From Cystobacter fuscus (lineage in GTDB: Bacteria > Myxococcota > Myxococcia > Myxococcales > Myxococcaceae): a stretch of DNA of 64,000 nt. Made by a program: the position numbers and the translations under genes. The stretch is taken from assembly GCF_002305875.1 (NCBI RefSeq), contig NZ_CP022098.1, positions 6,696,001-6,760,000 of the forward strand. Direction: 5' to 3'. The notes beneath the pieces were generated by a model. That model searched no databases and was not told the DNA's origin. It saw only the letters and a list, made by a program, of their open reading frames with translations. Each line of letters begins with the position of its first letter. Position 1 is the stretch's first letter. Positions 1 to 9,200 of the stretch are shown one piece after another.

Positions 1-2391
1 AAGGAGTCGCTGGACGCGGCCGAGGCCATCATCGACACCTTCGGTGAGGCGCCCTCGCTGTGGCTGGAGGCCTCCGGCGACGTGGAGGCGTGGACGAGGC
101 ACGAGGACCAGGACAACTCCCGTGGCGACAAGGTGGCCCTCTACCGCGAGCGGCTGGAGGCGGCCTCCGCCACGAGCGAGAAGGACAAGGCGCTCATCCA
201 GGAGGGCGACGAGGCGAAGATCGCCCGGGCCCTGAAGGCGTCTCCTGGCAACCAGGAGCTGGCCGTGGAGCTGGCCAGCCTGGCGCGGGCCCGGGGTGAT
301 GCGAAGGGGGCCATGGCCACCCTGACGGCGCTCGGGCCCATGGGGCGGCTCACGGGCGATGCGCAGATGATACTCGGCCTGTGCTACCGCGACCTGGGAC
401 AACTGCCCGAGGCGGATGCGGTGCTCTCGTCCTACGTCGCCGATCGCCTGCAGCCCTTCCAGAGCGTGCAGCGCAAGTACGAGGAGGCGGCGAAGGCGCT
501 GCAGGAGCGGCTCATCTCGCGGGCGCGCGCGGGCCAGCTCCCCGCGGAGGTGATGAAGCGGCTGGAGGTGGCCTCCGGCAGCGAGGAGCAGCAGCGGAAG
601 ATCTTCGACGAGTGGCTGTCCGCGCAGGTGGAGGCGGACTCCGGCCTGGAGAAGCTGCGCGAGGAGTACCTGCGTCACCAGTCGGTGGTGCCGACTTCGC
701 TCATGCTGGGCATGTTGAAGCTGATGCGGGCCAACGAGACGGAAGGCGAGGCGCGCCAGGCCCTGCTGGGCGAGGCCGAGCGCGTCTTCCTCTCCATCCG
801 CCAGGATGCCGAGGGCGACCCGCGCTTCCACCTGGGACTCGGGCAGGTGTACCACCGGCTCGGCCGGAGCGAGGAAGGCGACAAGGAGCTGCGCGGCGTG
901 GTGGAGCGCAAGCAGCCGGCGCTCACGCTGCAGGTGGCCCATGTCTACCGCGAGCTGGATCGGCTCGACCAGGCCAGGCCCCTGTGCGAGGAGGTCTACG
1001 ACACCGCGACGGAATCGGAGCTGAAGTACGGCGCGGCCAACTTGCTGGCGCGCATGGCCACGGACGATGACGAGGAGGAGAAGTGGCTGCGCAAGGGTGA
1101 TCCGCGCTCGCCCACCATCCAGGACGATCTGCTGCAGTTGGAGGCCACCCGGGCCCTGCGCGAAGGCCGGCTCGAGGACGCCGATCGCGCCCTGGCGAAG
1201 AACGTGGCCTTCCGGGCCCACGAGGCGAAGCACAACTCGGCGGCCGCCAACAACACGGCCATGGCGCTCATGACCCGGTACCGGGCATCGGGAGACGTGA
1301 CGCACCTGCGCTCGGCGGTGAAGTACCTGGAGGACGCGGTGCGGCTGGCACCAGACAACGCCCTGGTCGTGGGCAACTTGGCGTCCGCTCATGAGTACCT
1401 GGGCAAGGTGACCGTCCTGGAGCGCTTCGTGCGCACGACGCCGCTGCACCTGCAGGATGGCGAGGCCCAGGAGTTGCTCGCGGTGTTGCTCGAGGGCCCG
1501 CTGCGCGAGGAGGTGCTGAAGGCGCTGGACGCGGATCCCTCGCTGCGCCGCGGCCAGGAGCTGAGCCAGCAGGAGCAGACGCTGTCACCGGGGAAGGCCG
1601 CGGCCTGGGAGCGGCAGTTGCTGTGGCTGAGCTGGCACCGGGACACGCAGGGCCTGGCGTCGCTGGCGAAGCGGCTGGAGACGCTGCCGTCCTTCGAGGG
1701 AAGTGCCGGCGTCCTGGCCCGCAAGCAGTGGGAGTCGGGCGAGATGGACGCGCAGCTGGGCAAGTGGATGGCCCAGGGCGTGACCTGGGCCGAGGCGACA
1801 CTGAAGCGGGCGAAGCAGACGAACCACGCGCCCACGATCGCGGCGGCCTGGCTCCTGCTGGGCGAGGCCCTCGACAGGCAGCGCTACCACGATCCGAAGC
1901 AGGAGCAGCTCGACAAGATGGTGGAGGCCTATCGCGAGGCCGGGAAGCTCTGGCCGCAGTTCGGCGTGGCCGGGTCCCTGGAGTGGGCGCTGGCCTCCGT
2001 GGCGATGGAGCGCGGGGCGGCGAAGTCCGAAGCCCTGGGGAAGGTATGGAAGGAGGAGCGGCGCATCCGGGGCCTGGGGACGATCATGCTCCAGGCGCTG
2101 ACGGGCCCCGCGGGCGCGGAGGTGGCGGCGGCGCTGCGGGCTCAGTCGGAGCTGAAGGAAGCGGCCGAGCACGCACGTGAGCGGGCCAGGGTGCGCCCCG
2201 AGATGACGGACTGGGTGCTCGCCAAGGCGGCGGGAGACGTGGTGCTGGAGCAGGCGGCGGCCGCGGTGTTCGCGCGGCCGGACGTGGAGCTGAAGCTGGC
2301 CATCGACGCGAGGCTGGCGGGAGACCACCCGCGCGAGAAGGCGGAGCAGGAACTCTTCAAGCAGGGCAAGGCCCAGCAGGGCCGGCCCTGA
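1..2391 (+). CDS. TPR-rich protein, 5' end outside window
   Basis: The frame is open from the first base and ends at TGA 2389-2391; 796 codons are visible and the start is outside the window. The protein is almost wholly alpha-helical, rich in Ala, Leu and Glu, with many helix-turn-helix units of tetratricopeptide type, for example around codons 90-130 (short GLCYRDLGQLPEAD-like units), 270-330 (LGLGQVYHRLGRSEEGDKEL) and 430-470 (runs of PDNALVVGNLASAHEYLG type). TPR arrays bind protein partners. No catalytic motif or membrane segment is visible in this part. The next gene starts 31 bp downstream on the same strand but is unrelated in type. The specific role is unknown. Confidence 0.85.
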   Translation, partial: KESLDAAEAIIDTFGEAPSLWLEASGDVEAWTRHEDQDNSRGDKVALYRERLEAASATSEKDKALIQEGDEAKIARALKASPGNQELAVELASLARARGDAKGAMATLTALGPMGRLTGDAQMILGLCYRDLGQLPEADAVLSSYVADRLQPFQSVQRKYEEAAKALQERLISRARAGQLPAEVMKRLEVASGSEEQQRKIFDEWLSAQVEADSGLEKLREEYLRHQSVVPTSLMLGMLKLMRANETEGEARQALLGEAERVFLSIRQDAEGDPRFHLGLGQVYHRLGRSEEGDKELRGVVERKQPALTLQVAHVYRELDRLDQARPLCEEVYDTATESELKYGAANLLARMATDDDEEEKWLRKGDPRSPTIQDDLLQLEATRALREGRLEDADRALAKNVAFRAHEAKHNSAAANNTAMALMTRYRASGDVTHLRSAVKYLEDAVRLAPDNALVVGNLASAHEYLGKVTVLERFVRTTPLHLQDGEAQELLAVLLEGPLREEVLKALDADPSLRRGQELSQQEQTLSPGKAAAWERQLLWLSWHRDTQGLASLAKRLETLPSFEGSAGVLARKQWESGEMDAQLGKWMAQGVTWAEATLKRAKQTNHAPTIAAAWLLLGEALDRQRYHDPKQEQLDKMVEAYREAGKLWPQFGVAGSLEWALASVAMERGAAKSEALGKVWKEERRIRGLGTIMLQALTGPAGAEVAAALRAQSELKEAAEHARERARVRPEMTDWVLAKAAGDVVLEQAAAAVFARPDVELKLAIDARLAGDHPREKAEQELFKQGKAQQGRP

Positions 2392-2422
2392 GCACGGGAA
2401 CGACAGGAGCGGATAATCGAAC

Positions 2423-3379
2423 ATGTTTGAAATCACCCACCGCATCGTTCAGACCAACGGCATCCACCTGCACATCGCCGAGGCCGGCCAGGGTCCCCTG
2501 GTGCTGCTGCTCCATGGCTGGCCGGAGTCCTGGTACTCGTGGCGCCACCAGATCCCCGCGCTCGCCGCCGCCGGTTACCACGTCGTGGCCCCCGATGTGC
2601 GCGGCTACGGCCAGAGCGACAAGCCCTGGGAGATCGAGGCGTACAGCATGAAGCAGCTGCTCGCCGACTGCACCGGCCTGCTCGATACCCTCGGGGAGAA
2701 GACCGCCGTCATCGTCGGCCACGACTGGGGCGCGGCGATGGCGTGGACCAGCGCCGCGCTCCACCCCGAGCGCTACCGCGCGGTCGTCAGCATGAGTGTG
2801 CCGCACCTCGGCCGCTCGCCCCAGCCGCCCACGCAGCTCTTCCGGCACATGTTCCAGGACACCTGGTTCTACATCCTCTACTTCCAGCAGCCCGGCGTCG
2901 CCGAGGCGGAGTTCGAGGCGGATGTCGCGAAGGCGCTACGCACCATCTACACCGGCACTCCCGGCTACGATCCCATGTCACCGGTCGTGCGCGCGAAGAA
3001 GCCAGGCGACGGCTACCTCGCTGGCCTCGAGGCCCCCTCCACCCTGCCCGCCTGGCTCACGGAAGAGGACCTCGCGTACTTCGTGAAGGAGTTCTCCCGC
3101 GGTGGCTTCCGCAGCAGCCTCAACCGTTACCGCAACATGGACCGGGATTGGGAGGAATTGCCCGAGCTCGCCACGATGAAGATCCATCAGCCCGCGCTCT
3201 TCGTCATCGGTGAACAGGACCCGGGACGCGCCTTCGCGCCGGTCGAGCCGATGAAGGCCCTGGTGCCTCACCTCCACGAGCCGGTCATCGTCCCGGGCGC
3301 GGGCCACTGGGTCCAACAGGAGCGCCCCGCCGAGGTCAATGCCGCGCTCCTCTCCTTCCTGAAAGGATTGCCCCCCTGA
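2423..3379 (+). CDS. Alpha/beta hydrolase, epoxide hydrolase type
   Basis: A 318-residue alpha/beta hydrolase without a signal peptide, so probably cytoplasmic. The oxyanion motif HGWPESWYSWRHQ lies near residue 32. The nucleophile elbow GHDWGAAMAW near residue 100 has Asp rather than Ser, which is the signature of epoxide hydrolases and haloalkane dehalogenases. The HGWP motif and a cap-domain Tyr region (LNRYRNMDRDWEE) favour epoxide hydrolase. The C-terminal GAGHWVQQERP supplies the catalytic His. The family opens an epoxide through an aspartyl-ester intermediate; the substrate cannot be read from sequence. The ATG is preceded by a weak GAGCGG-type site. Its stop codon directly abuts a remnant of an acyl-CoA dehydrogenase. 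Confidence 0.88.
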   Translation: MFEITHRIVQTNGIHLHIAEAGQGPLVLLLHGWPESWYSWRHQIPALAAAGYHVVAPDVRGYGQSDKPWEIEAYSMKQLLADCTGLLDTLGEKTAVIVGHDWGAAMAWTSAALHPERYRAVVSMSVPHLGRSPQPPTQLFRHMFQDTWFYILYFQQPGVAEAEFEADVAKALRTIYTGTPGYDPMSPVVRAKKPGDGYLAGLEAPSTLPAWLTEEDLAYFVKEFSRGGFRSSLNRYRNMDRDWEELPELATMKIHQPALFVIGEQDPGRAFAPVEPMKALVPHLHEPVIVPGAGHWVQQERPAEVNAALLSFLKGLPP

Positions 3380-3468
3380 ACAAGATCCACGAGGGCACCC
3401 GCCAGGTGCAGCGCATCGTCATGGCGCGCCAGCTGCTCGCCGGCGTCCAGTCTCTCCGAGGGCCGTGA
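3379..3468 (+). pseudogene. C-terminal remnant of an acyl-CoA dehydrogenase
   Basis: Directly after the hydrolase stop, in another frame, 29 codons read NKIHEGTRQVQRIVMARQLL followed by a short tail and TGA at 3466-3468. The pattern EGT-x-Q-x-QR-IVMAR is the conserved C-terminal end of acyl-CoA dehydrogenases, which contacts FAD. No other part of such an enzyme is found upstream, and the match begins exactly where the hydrolase gene ends. This suggests that replacement or deletion removed the rest of an older gene. It has no start codon of its own and is not expected to be functional. Confidence 0.6.
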
Positions 3469-3610
3469 CTCGCCGACTGGTCATGGCGTGGTCGTGGTGA
3501 GGCTGCGAAGGGAGCACCCCTGATCGGTCAGGAATCGCTCAGGCCCCAGGCCCTTCCCACGAAATCGTGTTAGACTTGACTTACTCGTTTCCCCCTTCAG
3601 GAGGAGCATC

Positions 3611-4786
3611 GTGATTGTCATCTGGAGATGGTGGGCGGTAGGGATTGGGCTGCTGTGGATGGCGGGCTGCGGCGCGGCGGGTGAAGAGGTGCTGTCCCAG
3701 GGGCGGAGTGCCCAAGCGGTACAGAGCGGAGCATGGCGCATCGCCGCGGACGACCATACCCTGGCGCTGCGCTACGACGGGACCGTCTGGGCCTGGGGAG
3801 AGAACGGCAACGGAGAGCTTGGAGATGGCACGACACTCTCCAGGAGCACTCCAGCGCAGGTTCCGGGTCTGAGCGGGGTGTTGGCTGTTGCCGCGGGAAG
3901 GAATCACTCCCTGGTGTTGCGTGTCGATGGCACGGTCTGGGCCTGGGGCGGCAACTCCTCGGGACAGCTTGGCAACGGGACGACCACCAGCAGTCTGGTG
4001 CCGCTCCAGGTGCCGGGCCTCGGTGGCGTGAAAGCCATTGCGGCGGTGGCGTACTCCTCCTTCGCGTTGCTTTCCGATGGAACGGTGCGCGCCTGGGGCC
4101 GCAATGGTTTTGGCGTGCTCGGAGACGGGACGACGTCGGATCGCTACTCCCCGGTCCCGGTCCTCAATCTCTCCCAGGCCGTGTCCATCGCGGCCGGTGG
4201 TGACCACGCCTTCGCGGTGCTCGCCAACGGCACGGTGATGGGGTGGGGCTATAACTACTTTGGCCAGGTGGGAGACGGCACGACCATCAGCCGCACCGCT
4301 CCCGTCCCGGTGAAGAACCTCACGGGCGTGAGCGCCGTCTCCGTGATGGGGAGCAACTCCTCCGTGGCGCGGAAGTCCGACGGAACCGTGTGGAGCTGGG
4401 GTGACAACTGGGTCGGACAACTCGGCGTCGGTTCGGCGGTCAGCACCAGCCCCACTCCCGTCCAGGTCCCCGGTATCACCACGGCCGTGGCCATCCAGTC
4501 CGGGGTGGGTCACGGAATGGCACTGCTCGCCGACGGTACGTTGAAGGGCTGGGGTTACAACCTCTATGGCCAGATTGGCGACAGCACCACGAGAACCCGC
4601 TACACGCCCGTCCTGGTGCCAGGGCTTGCCCAGGTCGTGCATCTTGCCGCCGGTACCCTGCACTCCCTGGCGGTGACCGCTGACGGGAAGGTATGGGCCT
4701 GGGGCGACAACGCCCAGGGGACACTCGGAGACGGGACAACGACCCAGCGCCTCGCTCCCGTGACAGTCGTTGGGCTGCCACAGTAG
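3611..4786 (+). CDS. RCC1-repeat lipoprotein (seven-bladed propeller)
   Basis: The GTG start is preceded by an AGGAGG-like site, and the first ~20 residues form a signal peptide ending in lipobox MAGC, so this is an exported lipoprotein. The remaining ~360 residues contain seven repeats of the type WGxNxxGxLGDGTT (for example AWGENGNGELGDGTT, AWGGNSSGQLGNGTT, GWGYNYFGQVGDGTT), the signature of RCC1 repeats, which fold as a seven-bladed beta-propeller. Such proteins are common in myxobacteria as surface proteins of unknown binding specificity. Seven repeats would just fill one propeller. No enzymatic residues are apparent. It stands alone, 142 bp after the acyl-CoA dehydrogenase remnant. Confidence 0.9.
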   Translation: MIVIWRWWAVGIGLLWMAGCGAAGEEVLSQGRSAQAVQSGAWRIAADDHTLALRYDGTVWAWGENGNGELGDGTTLSRSTPAQVPGLSGVLAVAAGRNHSLVLRVDGTVWAWGGNSSGQLGNGTTTSSLVPLQVPGLGGVKAIAAVAYSSFALLSDGTVRAWGRNGFGVLGDGTTSDRYSPVPVLNLSQAVSIAAGGDHAFAVLANGTVMGWGYNYFGQVGDGTTISRTAPVPVKNLTGVSAVSVMGSNSSVARKSDGTVWSWGDNWVGQLGVGSAVSTSPTPVQVPGITTAVAIQSGVGHGMALLADGTLKGWGYNLYGQIGDSTTRTRYTPVLVPGLAQVVHLAAGTLHSLAVTADGKVWAWGDNAQGTLGDGTTTQRLAPVTVVGLPQ

Positions 4787-5058
4787 GTGGCCGGCAGGAC
4801 CCCTCAACAGGCCTTCAATCCTTCCTATGCGCCTCGACCCGCCTGCAGCTCACGGTGGAGTAGGAAACGACGTGAAGGCCGGCCTGTTTTGAACACAAAC
4901 ACTCGTAGGACGACCGGCACCGCGCCTCTTCCTTCGCGCCATGGACACGACCTCTCGTGTAGCCGACTTGTGGGGTAGGTCCACTCAAACCGGGGCAGGC
5001 GCAGGTGGTTGAGCACCCGGGGTCCGGGCTATTGTGAGGACATCCCCTGGAGGACCCT

Positions 5059-6162
5059 GTGAATCCCTCGCTGAAGATCACTGTGTGTGGCATCGAGTTC
5101 GAGAACCCCTTCCTCCTGGGGTCGGGGCCACCGGGCACCAACGCCCGGGTGATCGCCAAGTCCTTCGATCTGGGTTGGGGCGGAGTGGTGTGCAAGACTA
5201 TCAGCCTGGACGCCTCGAAGGTGATCAACACCGCGCCCCGCTACGCCAAGGTGAAGGCGCGCGAGGATGACAAGGTGGTGGTGGGCTTCGAAAACATCGA
5301 GCTCGTCTCCGATCGGCCCTTCTCCACCTGGCTGGAGGAACTGCGCCAGCTCAAGAAGGCATACCCCCACAAGGTGCTGGTGGCCTCCATCATGGAGGAG
5401 TACAACAAGGAGGCTTGGCAGACGATCGTCCGCGAGGTGCAGGAGACAGGGGTGGACGCCTTCGAGCTGAACCTTTCCTGTCCGCACGGCCTGCCCGAGC
5501 GACGGATGGGCGCGGCCATGGGCCAGGACCCCAGCATCTGCGAGGAAGTGGTGGGTTGGGTCAAGGAGGTCTCGCGCATCCCGGTCTGGGCGAAGATGAC
5601 GCCCAACGTGGGGGACCCGGTGTTGTCGGCCCGGGCATCGGCGAGGGCGGGGGCTGATGGACTCTCCACCATCAACACCATCCTCTCCATCGCGGGGGTG
5701 GATCTGCGGACGTTGCGGCCCATGCCCACCGTGGAGGGCTACTCCGTGCCGGGCGGCTACTCGGGCCAGGCGGTGCGGCCCATCGCGCTGCGGCACGTAA
5801 TGGAGGTGGCCCGCGCGCTTCCCGGCATGCCCCTCTCCGGGATGGGCGGCATCGAGACCGGCTACGACGCCGCCCAGTTCCTGCTGCTCGGCTCGCACAC
5901 CGTGCAGGTGTGCACCGGCGCCATGCTCCAGGGCTACGAGGTCATCGCCAAACTCAAGGAGGAATTGCAGGAGGTGCTGAGCAAGCACGAGCTCGCGTCG
6001 GTGCGCGAGCTCGTCGGCAAGAGCCTCCCGTATTTCACCACCCACGCGGACTTGGTGGAGCGCCAGCGCGCGGCCAAGGCAGCCAAGGTGACTGGGGGCA
6101 AGGACAACGAGACGTGGAAGGGCGAGATCAAGCGGGAGACGGACTCGCTCACCAGCGGGTAA
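5059..6162 (+). CDS. Dihydropyrimidine dehydrogenase PreA / dihydroorotate dehydrogenase-like flavoprotein
   Basis: A 367-residue FMN-dependent TIM-barrel enzyme. It has GSGPPGTNARVIAK near residue 20 (FMN phosphate site region), NLSCPHGLPERRMG near residue 140, WAKMTPNVGD near 175, the active-loop segment GYSVPGGYSGQAV near 232 and SGMGGIETGYDAAQFLLLG near 260. These match PreA, the pyrimidine-binding subunit of NAD-dependent dihydropyrimidine dehydrogenase, better than PyrD. PreA proteins usually carry a C-terminal ferredoxin domain with two 4Fe-4S clusters. No CxxCxxC motifs occur here, and the protein ends in a Lys-rich tail. No preT-like partner is adjacent. It could therefore be a stand-alone DHODH-like enzyme using another electron partner. 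The GTG start is preceded by GGAGGACC. Confidence 0.82.
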   Translation: MNPSLKITVCGIEFENPFLLGSGPPGTNARVIAKSFDLGWGGVVCKTISLDASKVINTAPRYAKVKAREDDKVVVGFENIELVSDRPFSTWLEELRQLKKAYPHKVLVASIMEEYNKEAWQTIVREVQETGVDAFELNLSCPHGLPERRMGAAMGQDPSICEEVVGWVKEVSRIPVWAKMTPNVGDPVLSARASARAGADGLSTINTILSIAGVDLRTLRPMPTVEGYSVPGGYSGQAVRPIALRHVMEVARALPGMPLSGMGGIETGYDAAQFLLLGSHTVQVCTGAMLQGYEVIAKLKEELQEVLSKHELASVRELVGKSLPYFTTHADLVERQRAAKAAKVTGGKDNETWKGEIKRETDSLTSG

Positions 6163-6210
6163 CTTCGTCACCCATGCCGTCGACGAAGCCGCCCACCGTG
6201 GCTACCCGTG

Positions 6211-6244
6211 TTGGTCCCCGGGTCAGGGGCTGACCCGGGGCCAA
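6211..6244. terminator. Hairpin between convergent genes, probable bidirectional terminator
   Basis: An inverted repeat (left arm TTGGTCCCCGGGTCA, right arm TGACCCGGGGCCAA, one bulged T, 5-nt loop) lies between the stops of the PreA-like gene and the convergent glycosidase. The stem of about 14 bp is very GC-rich, but neither side has a clear T-tract. The position supports a shared terminator. Confidence 0.6.
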
Positions 6245-6250
6245 CGCGTC

Positions 6251-9200
6251 CTACCTGTACCGGTAGGCCACGTCCACAGCCTGGCTCGTCGGACGCTCGG
6301 CCACCTTGACCGTCAGGACGCGGCTCGCGACGTCCCAGGTCCAGCTGCCCGCCGGCGCCGCCTTGCCGTCGAGGGTCACCGACTCCGGCTCCCGCGCACC
6401 CACGAACCGCACCGTCCACGCGCGCTTCTGCACCTGCCCGGCGAACGACCCGACAGGCCCGTCGACACGGAGCGCCGCGCTTTGGCCGTCCTCGGTGTAG
6501 CGGATGTCCGTGCGGGTGCTCTGCGTGCGGTCGGAGGTCGTGCCGTCGTCCTCGAAGAGGCTGGCGTGCCCCGTCGCTCCCGCCGCCACCGTGAGCGTGA
6601 CCGCGTCCAGCGGGTTCTGGACGTCGTTGGTGACGTCCTTGCTGCGCGTGGGCACGATCCCGCCGGACCTGACGAACACCGGCATGGTGTCCAGCCCGGT
6701 GGTGAGGCTCTGGGTCGTGCCGCCCGCGTACGTCTTGCCGGTGAACCAGTCGGTCCACGAGCTGCCCGGCGGGAACCACACCGGGGTCGTGGCGGTGTTC
6801 CCGGGCGTGGTCACCGGCGCGACGAGCACGTCCGAGCCGTACAGGTACTCGCTGCCGGCCGTCGCGTACGCGTCCTGCTCGGTCGGGTACGCGAGGTACG
6901 TCGGCCGCACCACCGGGACGCCGGTCGCCTCCGCCTCACGCGCGAGCGTGTAGGTGTACGGCACGAGCGCCTCGCGCAGGTTGAGGAACTTCTTCGCCGA
7001 CGCACCCCCGGCGCCCGGGTACTGCCAGGGCAGCCGGTCGCCGTGGTTGCTGTGCAGGCGATCAATCGGCTGGAAGGTGCCGAACTGGACCCAGCGGGCG
7101 TACAGGTCGTCGGGCAGCTTGTCCGTGCGCTGACCGTGGACGACGTCCGAGCCGGGGATGCCCCACAGGCCGCCGTTGTGCCCGCCGATGTCGTGGCTGA
7201 TCGCCGACAGGCCGGTGGCAATGCCCTCGCCGGAGGTGAAGCCGATCTCGGCCGCGAGGGTCCCCCACGTCGAGGTGGTGTCACCGGTGAAGGGCAGCGT
7301 CGTGCGCTTGTCCGCCCACGGCCCGGTCGGCACCGCGGTCGGGTTGCTGTAGCCGCCCGCCTGCAGCGAGCCGAACGCGCGGGAGAACGCGAAGCCGCGG
7401 CCGATGCTGGAGTTCGTGTAGTCGGTGTACTGCTGGTTGATCCACGCGTCGCCGGTGACGCCGTCGATGTTGGCCTCGCTGGCGTCGCAGCACCAGTCGA
7501 GCCACCAGAAGTCGGTGCCCTGCTGCGTCATCGTGTCGTGCAGGCCGAAGAACGCCTTCAACTGGTCAGCATCGCCGAAGTCGAAGGTGTAGCACTCGGA
7601 GGCCTCGCCCGAGCAGCCGCCGGTGTGCCGGGTGAGCTTGCCCTTCGCGGTCGCCTGCGCGGCCGCGAACCGCGGGTCGGTCCGCAGGATGCTGGGATGG
7701 ATGTTCAGGGTCGTGCGCAGGCCCTGCGAGCGCGCCCAGTCGAAGAACCCCTCGGGGTCGGGGAACTTGCTGGTGTCGATCTCCCAGCCGTTCCAGTAGT
7801 TGCCGGCCTTGAAGTTGGTGTCGACGACGAGGACGTCGAGGGGCACGCCCTCCGCGCGGAACCTCGGGAGCAGACCCTCCTGGAAGTCGGCCGCGGTGAA
7901 GTCGAGGTACTCGGAGAACCAGACGCCGTATGCCCAGCGCGGCAGCAGCTTCGACGGACCCGTGAGCGTCGCGAGGTCGCCGAGGGCCCGTGGGTAGTCC
8001 TGGCCGTAGCCGAAGACGTAGCCGTCCTGGTAGCCGCCCGGGTGCGCGGCGCGGGGAGTGAGCTTGCGCGACGCCGGGTCGTACTCCGCCGAGGCGGTGT
8101 CGTCCAGCAGCGACCAGCCGTCCTGGTAGAGAAGCCCCGGGTTGAGGATCGCGCTGCCCTTGTCGCCGTCGAAGGCGTCGAGGCCACGCCGGTAGCCGCC
8201 GAGCGCGGCGTGCGGCGCGAGCAGCGGCGCGTCGGTCTTCGTCAGCGCCACGGTGTCGACGTTGACCGCGCACCCGCCGGCCTGCGGGCAGCTCAGGCGC
8301 ACGTCGCTGGTGCCGCTGGGGAGGGTGACGTCCGTACGCACCGTGCGCCAGCTGTCCCAGTCGCTCGTGGTCGGCAGCGTGAGGGTGGAGGCCGCGCCCG
8401 TACCTGCCTGCACGGTTACCGCGCCCGGCGTCTTCAGCCCGCGGGAGTAGCGCAGTTGCAGCGAGTACGTGCCAGCCGCCGGAACGCCGACCGCGCGCAC
8501 GGTCATCCGCGAGCCGGTGACGTCGAGCCCCGCCGCGAACCCCTTGCCGCTGTAGCCGTTGTGATCCTTGGCGGTCCTCGCGCCGCCGGACAGGCCCGCG
8601 GACTCCGCCTCACAGATGCCGCCGAAGCCGCAGACCCCACCCGCCGTGCTGCCCGGCGCGGGAAGGCCCGTGCCGGCCGGGCCGATGGCCAGGCTGTCGA
8701 TGTTGACGTTGCCGGCGTCGGTCGCCTGCCGCACGAGCGTGACGTGGTTGGTGCCGGCCGCGAGGTGCACCGGCACGGTGACGGGCTTCCAGGCGTCCCA
8801 GCTGCCCGTGGGCGGCATGGAGACGGGGGGGCTCGAACCGCCCTCGACCCTCAGCGTCACGCCGGCCTGCGACGCGAAGCCGTTGGCGTAGCGGGCGGTC
8901 AGCTCGTAGTCGCCGGCGGCGGGCGCGTCGATGGCGAAGCCAATCGAGTCACCCACGCCCTCGAAGCCCGCGGCGAACCCGTTGCCGGTGTAGTTGAGGT
9001 GGTCGGTCGCCAGGTGCATCAGGCCGGTGAGCGCGAGCGCCTCGGCCTCGCAGAGCGCTCCGAAACCGCAGGTCCTCGGCGCCTGCGGGTACGCGTCGCC
9101 GGACTTGAGCAGCGCGAGGCTGTCGATGTTGAGCTGGCCCGTGTCCGACCTGGTGCGTGTCAGGGCAACCACGTGCGGCCCGGCGATCAGGTCGAGGGGC

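Noticed and set aside
3760-4780. Regularly spaced similar segments, considered as CRISPR-like
   Set aside because: The spacing follows RCC1 protein repeats, the units are degenerate at DNA level and lie within one coding frame.
3581-4807. 408-codon minus-strand frame opposite the RCC1 gene
   Set aside because: Its repeats (GDGHGLGE-like) only mirror the RCC1 repeats on the coding strand.
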